Below, piece after piece: positions 18,495-28,100 of a stretch of DNA of 64,000 nucleotides. The notes under the pieces were generated by a model. The model was not told the origin of the DNA, searched no databases, and worked only from the letters and a program-made list of their open reading frames with translations. A program made the position numbers and the translations under genes. Source of the stretch: Paludisphaera soli (GTDB lineage Bacteria; Planctomycetota; Planctomycetia; Isosphaerales; Isosphaeraceae); NCBI RefSeq assembly GCF_011064595.1, contig NZ_JAALJI010000029.1, positions 1 to 64,000 on the forward strand, written 5' to 3'. Every line of letters begins with the position of its first letter. Within the stretch, counting starts at the first letter, position 1.

Positions 18495-19343
18495 ATGCCC
18501 AACACGCCGTCGTCGTACCGACTGGTGATCTTCGACGCGATCGACGACCCCAGGGAGCTGCGCGAGCTGATCTGCAAGACCACCGGCGCGCACCCGACCG
18601 ACGCCGTCCAGTGGCTGGCGAAGACGCCCGGCACCTGGCCCTGGCCGCTCGACGAGCCGACGGCCAAGGCGCTCCTGGACGGCCTCTACGAGTTCGGCGT
18701 GGCGGCCGAGGCCCGGCGGGTCGACCAGTTCCCCGACCTCGGCCCCCCCCGGACCATCCATCGCGCCGCCTGCCTGGAAGAGGGGCTCCGGATCGAGGGC
18801 CTCCGCGGCGAGCCGACCCACTGGGTCCCCTGGGACCGGATCGAGCTGATCTGCGCCGGGAGGATCGGCGGCGAGGAGCCCGGGGGCTCGCCCCAGCCGA
18901 AATGGCCCTCGGCCGTGGTCTCGGGGGTGCGGGCGCTGGCCCTGCGCAAGCCCCGGCCGCTGAACCTCCGCACCGCGAAGACGCCCCGCGAGCCGGTCTC
19001 CGAGGTCCTGGTGGTGCGCCGCGACCCCCGGGTCACCTTCCGGTTCGTCGAGAACGAGATGAACTACGCCTACCTGGACGACCGCCTCCGGGGATCCGCC
19101 GCCGAGAACTTCCCGATCTTCCTGGCCGACCTCTGCGGCAAGGCGGCCTCCGCCTATCAGAGCGACTCCACGCGGTCGCTGCGGGAGGCCCGCGACCCCG
19201 GCGAGCACGACTTCCCCAGCTCGCAGGCGCTCCTGGAGCACGCGACCTTGCAGCTGCTGTGGAGCTGGTATCGCCGCGACCGTCAGGCCTGGCGGGAGCA
19301 GGCGTTGGGGGGCGAGGCGGAAGCCGACGAGGAGTCGCCCTGA
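18495..19343 (+). CDS. conserved-looking protein of unknown function
   Basis: 282 residues, no signal peptide or membrane helix. It begins with SYRLVIFDAIDDPRELRELI and has a segment on handling paired Trp/Pro residues (TPGTWPWPLDE), then WVPWDRIELICAGRIG and a C-terminal Arg-rich tail. I do not recognise a family. ATG 18495 was taken because the upstream part of the open frame (18342-18494) is Arg/Pro-rich and overlaps the divergent promoter region of the rhomboid gene. It precedes metK by 256 bases, with a candidate promoter between them, so it is probably separate from it. Confidence 0.65.
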   Translation: MPNTPSSYRLVIFDAIDDPRELRELICKTTGAHPTDAVQWLAKTPGTWPWPLDEPTAKALLDGLYEFGVAAEARRVDQFPDLGPPRTIHRAACLEEGLRIEGLRGEPTHWVPWDRIELICAGRIGGEEPGGSPQPKWPSAVVSGVRALALRKPRPLNLRTAKTPREPVSEVLVVRRDPRVTFRFVENEMNYAYLDDRLRGSAAENFPIFLADLCGKAASAYQSDSTRSLREARDPGEHDFPSSQALLEHATLQLLWSWYRRDRQAWREQALGGEAEADEESP

Positions 19344-19372
19344 GGGGCCGAAAGTCGGGGTTGCGCCCGTCC

Positions 19373-19401
19373 TTCCCAAAATTCGGGCTTACTGCTAGAC
19401 T
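19373..19401 (+). promoter_or_regulatory. candidate metK promoter
   Basis: TTCCCA at 19373-19378 and TAGACT at 19396-19401, spacer 17 bases, four of six matches in each hexamer. It lies about 200 bases before the metK start, which would leave a long leader. No SAM riboswitch core was recognised in that leader. Confidence 0.35.
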
Positions 19402-19599
19402 TGGTCCTCAGCCATGGCTATCGGCTCGCGCGTCTGAGTCCCGCCGGGGCCCGCCCCGCCGCCCGCCGCGAGGTGGGCCGGCTCGACCGGTTCGGGAGGC
19501 GTTCGCGACGGATTCCAACAGGTCCTGCAACCGGGGCGCCGCCGACTTCGAGCCGGCCGGGCGCGCGTCCGAGGCCGCATCGCGAGGAGACGATCGATC

Positions 19600-20796
19600 G
19601 TGTCACAGAAAGACCGCTACCTGTTCACCAGCGAATCCGTGTCGATGGGCCATCCCGACAAGATGGCCGACCAGATCTCCGACGGGATCCTGGACGCCAT
19701 CCTGGAGCAGGACCCCCACGCCCGGGTCGCCTGCGAGTCGCTCCTGACGACCGGCCTGGTGGTCCTGGCGGGCGAGATCACCACCAAGGCGATGGTCGAC
19801 TACCCGACGATCGTCCGCCAGGTCGTCCGCGACATCGGCTACACCTCCAGCGAGCAGGGCTTCGACGGCACCACCTGCGCCGTCATGGTGGCCCTGGGCA
19901 AGCAGTCGCCCGACATCGCCATGGGCGTGAACGAGGACGCCGAGAAGGGCAAGGACGTCGGCGCCGGCGACCAGGGGATGATGTTCGGCTTCGCCTGCAA
20001 CGAGACGCCGGAGCTGATGCCCCTGCCGATCGCCCTGGCGCACCGGATCATCAACAAGATCACCGAGGTCCGCCAGAACGGCACGATCCCCTGGCTCCGC
20101 CCCGACGCCAAGAGCCAGGTCTCGGTCGAGTACGACGGGTTCAAGCCGATCCGGGTCGACACCGTGGTCGTCTCCACCCAGCACGACCCGGGCGTGACCC
20201 ACGACGAGATCTGCAAGCTGGTCCAGGCCGAGGTCATCGACCCGTGCATCCCGACCGAGCTGATCTCGGGCAAGATCACCTACCACATCAACCCGACCGG
20301 CAACTTCGTGATCGGCGGCCCGCACGGCGACTCGGGCGTGACCGGGCGGAAGATCATCGTCGACACCTACGGCGGCATGGGCCGCCACGGCGGCGGCGCC
20401 TTCAGCGGCAAGGATCCCACAAAGGTCGACCGCTCGGCCGCCTACATGGCCCGCTACGTGGCCAAGAACATCGTCGCCGCCGGCCTGGCCGAGCGTTGCG
20501 AGATCCAGCTCGCCTACGCCATCGGCGTCTCCGAGCCGGTCAGCGTCCACGTCGACACCTTCGGCACCGGCACGATCGCCGACTCGCAGATCGCCGACCT
20601 GGTCCGCAAGACCTTCCCGCTGACCCCGGCGGGCATCATCAAGCACCTCGACCTGAAGCGGCCGATCTACCGGAAGACCGCCAGCGGCGGCCACTTCGGC
20701 CGGACCGAGGCCGACTTCACCTGGGAGAAGACCGACAAGGCCGACGCGCTCCGCAAGGCCGCCGAGGCTCTCGCGCCCGTCGCCGCCGGCGTCTGA
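19600..20796 (+). CDS. metK: S-adenosylmethionine synthetase
   Basis: 398 residues, full length. It makes SAM from methionine and ATP. Visible motifs: [20 protein letters not shown] (ATP-binding His and Asp), [12 protein letters not shown] (signature 1), and [19 protein letters not shown] (the Gly-rich phosphate loop). The start is GTG at 19600 with GAGGAG about 10 bases upstream; [15 protein letters not shown] is the normal N-terminus. The gene ends in a strong hairpin and is followed by the galactokinase gene on the same strand. Confidence 0.98.
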   Translation: MSQKDRYLFTSESVSMGHPDKMADQISDGILDAILEQDPHARVACESLLTTGLVVLAGEITTKAMVDYPTIVRQVVRDIGYTSSEQGFDGTTCAVMVALGKQSPDIAMGVNEDAEKGKDVGAGDQGMMFGFACNETPELMPLPIALAHRIINKITEVRQNGTIPWLRPDAKSQVSVEYDGFKPIRVDTVVVSTQHDPGVTHDEICKLVQAEVIDPCIPTELISGKITYHINPTGNFVIGGPHGDSGVTGRKIIVDTYGGMGRHGGGAFSGKDPTKVDRSAAYMARYVAKNIVAAGLAERCEIQLAYAIGVSEPVSVHVDTFGTGTIADSQIADLVRKTFPLTPAGIIKHLDLKRPIYRKTASGGHFGRTEADFTWEKTDKADALRKAAEALAPVAAGV

Positions 20797-20817
20797 GCCG
20801 GGTCGACCCCACGACGC

Positions 20818-20850
20818 CGATCGGGGGCCGCCCGCCGCGGCCCCCGATCG
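20818..20850 (+). terminator. hairpin terminator after metK
   Basis: A perfect 14-bp stem (20818-20831 with 20837-20850) with a 5-base loop begins 21 bases after the metK stop codon. No T-run follows. Confidence 0.6.
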
Positions 20851-20881
20851 CCGCCCCAGAAGCACGCCAGGACCTCTCACG

Positions 20882-22108
20882 ATGACCCCCCTCGAACTGG
20901 AAGCCGCCGCCGCGCGGGCCTTCGCGGCCGAGTACGGCGAGCCCGCCGAGGTCGCCGCCCGCGCCCCCGGCCGCGTCGAGCTGCTGGGCAACCACACCGA
21001 CTACAACGGCGGCCTCGTCCTGGCCGCCGCCGTCGACCGCTACACGGCCGTCGTCGGCCGCGCCCGCCCCGGGCGCGAGGGCCGCGTCTACGCCGCCAAC
21101 TTCGAAGGCTCCGCCCGCTTCCCCCTGGCCGACATCACCCGGGGCGCCGTCGGCACCTGGCCCAACTACGTCAAGGGCGTGGCCTGGGCCATGCAAGAGG
21201 CGCTCGGGGCCGAGCTGACCCAGGGCTTCGAGATCGCCGTGGCCGGCGAGGTCCCCCTGGGCGCGGGCCTCTCCTCGTCCGCCAGCCTCCAGGCCTCGGT
21301 CGCCTTCTTCCTGCTCCAGGCCGGCGTGGCCCCCGGCAAGACGATCGACGAGTACGTCGGCGAGCACTCCGACGCCGCCCGCATGGACCTCGCCATGGTC
21401 CTCCGGCGCTCCGAGAACGCGTTCGTCGGCGTCTCCTCGGGCCTGCTGGACCAGTTCTCCAGCCTCTTCGGCCGCGAGGACCACGCCCTGTTCCTGGACT
21501 GCCAGTCGCTCGAATTCGCCCGCGTCCCCCTGGGCTCGCCCGGCCCGGCGATCGTCGTCTGCGACTCCAAGACCTCGCGCCGCCTGGCCGACGGCATGTA
21601 CAACCGCCGGTTCGCCGAGTGCAACGCCGTCGTCGACCATTTCAAGGCGAAGCGGGGCGACGACGTGAAGCTCCTGCGCGACGTGTCCCTCGCCGAACTG
21701 GAAGCCGACTGGGACGCCCTCGACCCGACCTGCCGCAAGCGGGCCCGGCACGTCCTGACCGAGAACGAGCGGGTCCGTCGGGGCGTCGCCGCGCTCCGGG
21801 CCGGCGACCTCGCGGGCTTCGGCAAGCTGATCTCCGCCTCGCACGCCTCCAGCCGCGACGACTTCGAGAACAGCTCCCCGGCGCTCGACGCCCTGGTCGA
21901 GGCGGCCGAGGAATCCCCCGGGTTCCTGGGCGGCAAGCTCTCGGGTGCGGGCTGGGCCGGCTGCACGGTGAACCTGGTCGAGGCCGACAAGGCCGACGCC
22001 TTCGCCGAGGCCGTCCGCCGCGGCTACTTCGAGCGCCAGAACCTGGAGCCGGAGGTCCACGTCTGCCGCGCCGCCGAAGGGGCGTCGAGCCGGCCGCTCG
22101 AAGCCTGA
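20882..22108 (+). CDS. galK: galactokinase
   Basis: 408 residues of the GHMP kinase superfamily; phosphorylates galactose at C1 with ATP in the Leloir pathway. The three GHMP motifs are present: ARAPGRVELLGNHTDYNGG near residue 28, PLGAGLSSSASLQ for ATP binding, and GKLSGAGWAGCTV near the C-terminus. In most galactokinases the first motif reads ...LIGEHTDY, with a Glu where this protein has Asn; that substitution is worth noting and could alter sugar preference. No galT, galE or galM is adjacent, and the gene may be monocistronic. Confidence 0.9.
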   Translation: MTPLELEAAAARAFAAEYGEPAEVAARAPGRVELLGNHTDYNGGLVLAAAVDRYTAVVGRARPGREGRVYAANFEGSARFPLADITRGAVGTWPNYVKGVAWAMQEALGAELTQGFEIAVAGEVPLGAGLSSSASLQASVAFFLLQAGVAPGKTIDEYVGEHSDAARMDLAMVLRRSENAFVGVSSGLLDQFSSLFGREDHALFLDCQSLEFARVPLGSPGPAIVVCDSKTSRRLADGMYNRRFAECNAVVDHFKAKRGDDVKLLRDVSLAELEADWDALDPTCRKRARHVLTENERVRRGVAALRAGDLAGFGKLISASHASSRDDFENSSPALDALVEAAEESPGFLGGKLSGAGWAGCTVNLVEADKADAFAEAVRRGYFERQNLEPEVHVCRAAEGASSRPLEA

Positions 22109-22153
22109 ACGATCGACCTCGGCCGGGTTCACTCGACGGACACGGAGGCTCGC

Positions 22154-22555
22154 ATGAACCCGGCGCTGCTCGCGAACCTGATCGCCCTGGTCCACTTCGC
22201 CTGGGTGGCGTTCCTGGTGCTCGGCCTGCTGGCGATCCTCCTGGGGATCGCCTTCCGCTGGGGCTGGGTGCGCAACAGGTGGTTCCGGCTGATCCATCTG
22301 GGGATGATCGCGATCGTCGTCGGCGAGGCGATGGCCGGCGTGCCGTGCCCGCTGACCATCTGGGAGCACCGCCTCCGCGTCTCCGCCGGCCAGACCACGT
22401 TCGAAGGCGACTTCATCGCCTACTGGGTCCACCGCCTCATCTTCTTCGAAGCGGAACCCTGGGTCTTCACGGTCGTCTACGTCCTGTTCGGGCTCGCCGT
22501 GCTGGGCACGTGGATCGTCGCCCCGCCGCGCTGGAGGGTGCAGGATGCAGCGTAG
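22154..22555 (+). CDS. DUF2784 family membrane protein
   Basis: 133 residues, predicted to hold about four membrane helices (LANLIALVHFAWVAFLVLGL, LIHLGMIAIVVGEAMAG, then IAYWVHRLIFF and VFTVVYVLFGLAVLG). The family features are an N-terminal His in the first helix, the CPLTIWEHRLR loop and the late YWVHRLIFF segment. DUF2784 proteins are small inner-membrane proteins of unknown role. Its 3' end overlaps the next gene by 11 bases, so the two are probably co-translated. Confidence 0.88.
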   Translation: MNPALLANLIALVHFAWVAFLVLGLLAILLGIAFRWGWVRNRWFRLIHLGMIAIVVGEAMAGVPCPLTIWEHRLRVSAGQTTFEGDFIAYWVHRLIFFEAEPWVFTVVYVLFGLAVLGTWIVAPPRWRVQDAA

Positions 22556-22967
22556 GCTGACGCAGGTCGGCGGGTGGCTGCTCCCGTTCTTCGAGGCATC
22601 GGCCGTCGGGCTGATCGCGGGGATCGGAGACGTCAATCGGTCGTCTTCGGCACCCATCGAGGACTTCGCATTCGTCGCTTGCGTCGTCTTCCTCGGCGCA
22701 CGACACGCGGGCCGGGCCTGGGTTTGCTGGGCCCCCCTCGGTGCGAGCTTCTACCTCGTCCACCTGGCGGCCATCGCCCGCGGCTATCAGCCACCCTACG
22801 TCGAACCGGACGCGATGGCGGCGCGGGCGTGCCTGACGAACTTCTTCCCGGTCACGTTCCTCCTCGTCGTGGGCGTCCTGCTGCGCGCCGGTCTGTCGGC
22901 ATGTGGTTGGTTCCGCCCTCGTGACGGCTCGCTCGTCCGCGTCTTCCCTCGGACGTCCCGGGGTTGA
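22545..22967 (+). CDS. small membrane protein; probably 5' part of a gene split by TGA
   Basis: 140 residues with about four hydrophobic helices (WLLPFFEASAVGLIAGIG, DFAFVACVVFLGA, LGASFYLVHLAAIARG, FFPVTFLLVVGVLLRAG) and a basic tail ending in FPRTSRG. No family recognised. GGAGGG precedes ATG 22545, which overlaps the DUF2784 gene. The stop TGA at 22965-22967 is followed in the same frame by codons for another hydrophobic helix and a soluble domain (next entry), so this may be the front half of one longer gene; a CGA-to-TGA change would explain it. Confidence 0.65.
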   Translation: MQRRLTQVGGWLLPFFEASAVGLIAGIGDVNRSSSAPIEDFAFVACVVFLGARHAGRAWVCWAPLGASFYLVHLAAIARGYQPPYVEPDAMAARACLTNFFPVTFLLVVGVLLRAGLSACGWFRPRDGSLVRVFPRTSRG

Positions 22968-23273
22968 CTCGCTTACGTCGCCGGAGTCGCGGTCCTGATC
23001 GCGACGTTGCGCTGGGTGTCGTTCGACAGGGAGACGGTCTACGCGCCCGGGTTTGATCAGGCCCGCTTCGACCGGATCGGGATGGGGACGCCCGCCGTCG
23101 AGGTCGAGGAGGCGCTCGGCCCGCCGCTGACCAAATATCCCGCCGGTGACGACGGCGTCGAGGTGTGGCTTTACACCAGGCAAGCCACCGCGACGAGCGA
23201 CTACTGGAGGCGGTGGGTCGTCTTCAAGGAAGGCAGGGTCGACGACCTTATGAACGATTACTGGTATGATTGA
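22968..23273 (+). pseudogene. BamE/SmpA-like C-terminal fragment lacking its own start
   Basis: Continues in the same frame as the gene ending at 22967. It opens with LAYVAGVAVLIATLRWVSF, a membrane-helix sequence, then a soluble domain ([39 protein letters not shown]) that reads like a SmpA/OmlA/BamE-type alpha-beta unit. The only start-like codon is TTG at 23007, which falls after the helix core and has no ribosome-binding site; using it gives an 88-residue protein. Either the region is a TGA-split gene of about 242 codons, or a separate short gene with poor initiation. Confidence 0.5.
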
Positions 23274-23303
23274 CCGGCGCGCCCACGACGGAGCCCCTGA
23301 ACC

Positions 23304-23738
23304 ATGGTCGATGCGCCCCGCGATGTGTTCACGATCGGCTACGGCGGTCGACCTCCCGAGGAGTTCGTCGGCCTGCTGAAAGCCCACGGCGTGGTGACGG
23401 TGGCCGACGTCCGCCTGCGGCCCGATCGGGCGAGCATGGGGGCCTACACGAAGGCGAAGACGGCCGACAAGGGGATCGAGAAGCTCCTGGCCGACGCCGG
23501 GATCGGCTACCGCTCGCTCCCGGAGCTGGGGAACGTCTTTCTGGACATGGACGACTGGACGGCGGTTTACGGCGAGTTGATCGAGACGGCGGGGGACCTG
23601 CTGACGCGGCGGCTGGTCACGCTGCCGAGGCCGTTCTGCCTGCTCTGCGCCGAGAAGCGGGTGGCGGAGTGCCACCGCGGACCCATCGCCGCGTACCTGG
23701 CGGCACGCGGCGGATGGCGCATCGAGCATATCGAGTGA
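23304..23738 (+). CDS. DUF488 domain-containing protein
   Basis: 144 residues, full length for the family. Visible features: FTIGYGG at the N-terminus, ADVRLRP and the C-terminal LLCAEKRVAECHRGPIA with the two conserved cysteines and a His-Arg that suggest a rhodanese- or phosphatase-like active site. The reaction is not known. It is cytoplasmic, with no signal peptide. It stands alone between the split membrane gene and phoU, the latter convergent with it. Confidence 0.9.
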   Translation: MVDAPRDVFTIGYGGRPPEEFVGLLKAHGVVTVADVRLRPDRASMGAYTKAKTADKGIEKLLADAGIGYRSLPELGNVFLDMDDWTAVYGELIETAGDLLTRRLVTLPRPFCLLCAEKRVAECHRGPIAAYLAARGGWRIEHIE

Positions 23739-23756
23739 TCCGGCCCCGCGCGGGCC

Positions 23757-24461
23757 TCAGCCCTGCGGGGTGTGGCGGATGATGGTGCCTTCCTGGAGGA
23801 AGACGACGGTCTGGGCGATGCCCGTGGCGTGGTCGGCGACGCGTTCCAGGTTGCGGGCGGAGTTGAGCAGCAGCAGCCAGCCGTCGAGCTGGTCGGCGTG
23901 GGCGGCGAGCTGTTCCTTGAGCTGGCGACGCACGGCGCGGTAGCTCTCGTCGATCGCCTGGTCGCCGGCGATGACCTCGCGGGCCTTGGCGGCGTCGATC
24001 TCGGCGAGGGCGACGTAGGACGCCCGGACGTGGGCGTGGACGGCGCGGGCGAGTTCCTTGAGCGAGTCCGGGGCGACGATGTCGGGGAACTTGCGGCCGA
24101 GCTTGCGGACCCGACGCGCCACGCGGAGGGCCAGGTCGGCGATCCGCTCCCAGTCGCGGTTGACCTTCAGGACGGTGGCCATCCGCCGCAGGTCGGACGC
24201 GACGGGCTCGAAGAGGGCGAGGATCCGCAGGCACTCCTGCTCGATCTGGACCTCCCTGCGGTCGGTCTCCTCCTCCTCCTCCTTCACCTCGGCGATCAGG
24301 TCGATGCGGCCCTCGCAGACGGCCTGCACGCTCTTCTCCAGCGAGCCGACGACGGCCTCGCCCATCGCCAGCAGCTCGGCCCAGACGGCGTCCTGCTCGC
24401 GGAACGCGTGACGGGGCACGCCGCCCGTCGCGGATCGCCCCTCCTGAGATCGGCTCGGCAT
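23757..24461 (-). CDS. phoU: PhoU family phosphate-uptake regulator
   Basis: 234 residues; two three-helix PhoU bundles repeat in tandem. PhoU is a cytoplasmic protein that damps the PhoR/PhoB response and the Pst transporter when phosphate is plentiful. Both metal-binding helix signatures are recognisable: KVNRDWERIADLALRVARR in the first repeat and SARNLERVADHATGIAQ in the second. ATG 24461 has the excellent site AGGAGGG 6 bases upstream; the open frame further upstream is not coding. No pst or pho genes are adjacent in the window. Confidence 0.93.
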   Translation of the reverse strand: MPSRSQEGRSATGGVPRHAFREQDAVWAELLAMGEAVVGSLEKSVQAVCEGRIDLIAEVKEEEEETDRREVQIEQECLRILALFEPVASDLRRMATVLKVNRDWERIADLALRVARRVRKLGRKFPDIVAPDSLKELARAVHAHVRASYVALAEIDAAKAREVIAGDQAIDESYRAVRRQLKEQLAAHADQLDGWLLLLNSARNLERVADHATGIAQTVVFLQEGTIIRHTPQG

Positions 24462-24645
24462 GAATCGCCCTCCTGGTGAAAGAGATCCGCGGGGCGGGAC
24501 CAAGCCTCGGCGCGGCGTAAGCGGTGTCGCCATCTTCTGATTCCATTCTTTTCGCGGGGAGGGGCGCTTGCAAGGCGGATTCCCAGGCTACCTCGCCAGA
24601 GCCGGGCCGGCGGCCGCGAAATCCGCCGTCGCGGTCGATGGGGCC

Positions 24646-24673
24646 TTGACGCCGACCCGCCCGCAATTACTAT
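24646..24673 (+). promoter_or_regulatory. promoter of the BlaI/BlaR1-like operon
   Basis: TTGACG at 24646-24651 and TACTAT at 24668-24673, spaced 16 bases. The expected transcription start, about 24680, lies next to the operator palindrome. Confidence 0.55.
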
Positions 24674-24682
24674 GCAACGAAG

Positions 24683-24699
24683 TACTACAATCCGTAGTA
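24683..24699 (+). promoter_or_regulatory. BlaI-type operator palindrome
   Basis: TACTAC (24683-24688) and GTAGTA (24694-24699) form an inverted repeat with a 5-base centre. Known BlaI/MecI operators are TACTACA/TGTAGTA palindromes, and this copy fits the core closely. It lies just downstream of the -10 element and 35 bases before the regulator start codon, so the regulator probably represses its own operon. Confidence 0.7.
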
Positions 24700-24734
24700 T
24701 TACACCCGTCCGGATCCCTGGCGAGAGGAGCTCG

Positions 24735-25136
24735 ATGGTGGGTCGCGTCTCGATCGACGAGCTGGGGGAGCTTCAGAAGGCGGTGATGGAGTCCGTCTGG
24801 GAGCTGGGGGAGGGGACCGTGCAGCAGGTGCGCGACCGGCTCGACCGCAAGCCGCCGCCGGCCTACACGACGATCCTCTCGGTGATGCAGAAGCTGGAGA
24901 AGGCGGGGTGGCTGAGCCACCGGCCGGAGGGGAGGAGCTATGTCTACGTCCCGACCCGGAGCCGGGACGAGGCCGGCTCGTCCACGCTCCGGACGTTCAT
25001 CGAACGGGTCTTCGGGGGCGACCCCTTGCTCCTGTTCCAGCGCCTGCTGGACGACAAGGAGCTGAGCGAGCGGGAACTGTCGGAAATCAGGCGGATGATC
25101 GACCAGAAACGGCGGGAGGAGGGGCGTCATGGTTGA
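24735..25136 (+). CDS. BlaI/MecI/CopY-family transcriptional repressor
   Basis: 133 residues. A winged-helix DNA-binding domain of about 80 residues (LQKAVMESVWELGEGTVQQV, then AYTTILSVMQKLEKAGWLSH, SYVYVPTRSRDEA) is followed by a C-terminal dimerisation helix pair ending in RRMIDQKRREEG. In BlaI the repressor is inactivated by cleavage after a membrane metalloprotease signal. ATG 24735 follows GAGAGGAG; an earlier in-frame ATG at 24672 lies within the promoter and is not used. The stop codon overlaps the start of the next gene by 8 bases, so both are translationally coupled. Confidence 0.93.
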   Translation: MVGRVSIDELGELQKAVMESVWELGEGTVQQVRDRLDRKPPPAYTTILSVMQKLEKAGWLSHRPEGRSYVYVPTRSRDEAGSSTLRTFIERVFGGDPLLLFQRLLDDKELSERELSEIRRMIDQKRREEGRHG

Positions 25137-28100
25137 GCTGGAAGCGATGCGATCGGCCGAGACCCTGATCTGGACCTTCGCCTGGCAGGCGTCGGCCTTC
25201 CTGGCCCTGGGCCTCGCCGCGAGCTTCGCGCTGCGAGGCCGCCCCGCGCGGGGGCACCAGGCCCTGCTGCTGGCGATGCTCGCGGCGGTCGCCGCGCCCA
25301 CTTTGACGCAGGCCGGCCGGCGGCTCGGCTGGGGCCTCTGGAATGCGACGACGCCGACGGCCGTGAGGTCGACGGCCGCGCGAAGCCCCGTCGAGCCGGG
25401 CCCCGGGCCGATGCCCGCGGCCTCGCCCGAGCCGCGGTGGGTCGGCGCCCCCGTCCCGCCTTCGAGGACGGCGCCGACCCTCGCTCTCGCATCCGCGAAC
25501 GACGCTCCCGTCGCGCGGGTCTCGGCGTGGTCGTTCCCCTGGCGGACGGCCTTCCTGACGGCCTGGGCGGTCGTCAGCGGCCTGCTCGGCGTCCGCCTGG
25601 CCGCGTCGTTCTGGAGGGGCTGGTCGCTGGCTCGGGGGGCGACCGTCGTGGAGGACGACTCCCGTCGGGCCGGGCTCGAAGCGGCGGCCCGCGGGCTGAG
25701 GCTGCACGTCAACCCGGCGGTCGGCCGATCGCCGGCCGTGCGCTGCCCCGCGGTCTGGTGCTGGGGCCGCCGACCGCTGCTCCTCCTTCCGGAAGGGCAG
25801 GGGAGTGAGCCCGTCGCGATCGATTGGGTCGCCGTCTTTCGCCACGAGCTGGCGCACTGGCGGCGCCGCGACCACCTCTCGTCGCTCGCGAGCGAGCTGC
25901 TCGTCTGCGTCCTTCCCTGGAATCCGCTGGCGTGGGGGGCCCGCGCCCGGCTGGCGCAGCTGGCCGAGCTGGCCTGCGACGATTGGGTCCTGGCCGCCGG
26001 GACGCCCGCGTCGGACTACGCGGCGACGCTCCTCGGCCTCACGCCGCAGCGGCTCTCGCCCGCGCTGGCCGCCGTGTCGGGCGGGAACGGGCTCCGAGGC
26101 CGCATCGTCCGCATCCTGTCCGACCGCCGCCGCGAGCCCGCCGCCGGCCGGCGTTGGACCGCCGCCGCATGCCTCGCCATGATCCTGGCCGCGTCGCTCG
26201 CCGCGCTCGCCCAGGCCCGGCCGAACGCGAAATCCGACGAGCCGCCGAAGGCGGCCGCGGCGCCCGGGCCGGGGCCCGACCTCACGCACGCCCGCGGCCA
26301 GGTCCTCGACCCGGACGGCAAGCCGGTGGGGAGGGCGAAGGTGTTCTGGATCGGCAATCGCAAGCCGCGACTGCCGTACGTCGCCTTGCCGCGCGGCGAC
26401 CGCGACGCGCTCCCCCGGATCGAGACGATCGCGCTGGCCGAGACGGACGGCGAAGGGGGCTTCCAGCTCTCCGCCCCGTTCCGCGCGGAGGACTTCGTGA
26501 AGTACAACGGCGTCGAGGTCCAGATGGTCGTCGTCGCGCCGGGGCACGGGATCCTGAGCGAGAAGATCGCGGCGAAGGACCTGGACCGGGAATTGACGTT
26601 CAAGCTCGCGCGTCAGGAGGTGATCCGGGGCCGCCTGCTCACCCCCGGCGGCATGCCCGCCGCCGGCGTCCGGGTCCTACTCAACGGCTATCACAACGAC
26701 GAGACGAAACAGGGGCTGTTCGTCGGCAGGGAGGCGCAGGGCGAGCCGACCCCCGACTTCTGGCCGCGACCGACGGAGACGGACGCCGACGGGCGGTTCA
26801 CGGTCGAAGGGGTGCCGGTCGGGGTCTACGCCACGATCGCGTTCCATCATCCCGACTACGCCGTCGACGAGGTGACGGTCAACACGATCCCGGAGCGGAC
26901 GCTCTCCCCGTCGATCAAGGGCTTCGAGATCGTCCCGGTCGAGCCGACGTTCACCCACGCCCTGGAGCCGGCCCGGCCGGTCGAGGGCCGGGTGACCGAC
27001 AAGGCGTCCGGGGCGCCGCTGGCCGGGATCCTGGTGGAGATGATCCCGATGCGTCGGCACGGCGGCCAGGTGTTCACGACTCGCACCGACGCCGACGGCC
27101 GCTACCGCGTCTCCGGCCATTCGACGGACGGGACCTACTTCATCACCGCGTTCCCGCCGGCCGACTCGGGCTACCTCTCGCTCTCGGACCGGCGCGAGGG
27201 CTGGCCCGCCGGGGCGAGCACGATGACGGTCGACCTGCCGCTGGACGCCGGCCGTCTGGTCTCCGGCCGCGTCGTCGACCTGGAGGGGAAGCGGCCGGTC
27301 GCGGGGGCCGCCGTGATGTATCAGCCCGAACCCAGGAATCCGAACAACACCCGAGACTATGACCTGCGGAACTCGGTCGTCGCCGACGCCGACGGCCGGT
27401 TCCGGATCACGGCCTTGAAGGGCCGGGGATTCCTGGCCGTCGAGGGGAACTCCGACGTCTACGCCCGCAGGTCGAGGAAGTCGGCCTCTCGCGACGAAGC
27501 GATCCATCCCCACGGCCTCGTCGAGATCGACGTCCCGGAGCAGGGCGAGCCGGCCCCTGCGGAGATCGTCCTCCGGAGGGGCAAGCCGCTGGAGGCCCGG
27601 CTCCTCGGCCCCGACGGCCTCCCGGTCGATCGCGTCACGGCGATGTACGACGGGATCGACGCGGCCCTCGTCGACGTCTGGAACCAGGGACGTCCCTTCA
27701 CCGGGGGGACGTTCCGCATCGCCGCCGCCGACCCGGAGAGGATCTATCGCGTCCTCTTCCTGAACGTCGAGCGCCGGCTCGGGGCCGTCGCCGAGCTGAA
27801 GGCCGATCCGTCCGGCAAGCCGCTGGAGGTCCGGCTCCTGCCGACCGCCACGATCAAGGGGAAGGTCGCGACGGCCGACGGCCACGTGATGGAAGGAGCT
27901 GGCGCGTCGATCCGGCTCCTCCTCCGATCGGAACGCAAGGAGTACACGCGTGACGAGTTGTTCGAACCGAGCGTCGCGCAGCACTACTCCAATTTCCTCG
28001 GGCAGGACGACTTCTACTTCCACGACCGCCAGCCCGGCCCCGACGGGAGCTTCTCGTTCGAGGCGATGATCCCGGGCGTGGGCTACAACGTCTCGGGCGG

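Noticed and set aside
19344-19599. SAM riboswitch before metK
   Set aside because: No recognisable SAM-I/II/III/IV core or conserved stems were found by eye; only a seven-codon open frame at 19414-19437, which could be chance.
24672-24734. Upstream ATG at 24672 for the BlaI-type gene
   Set aside because: It lies in the -10 element of the promoter, before the operator, and no ribosome-binding site precedes it; the ATG at 24735 has GAGAGGAG.
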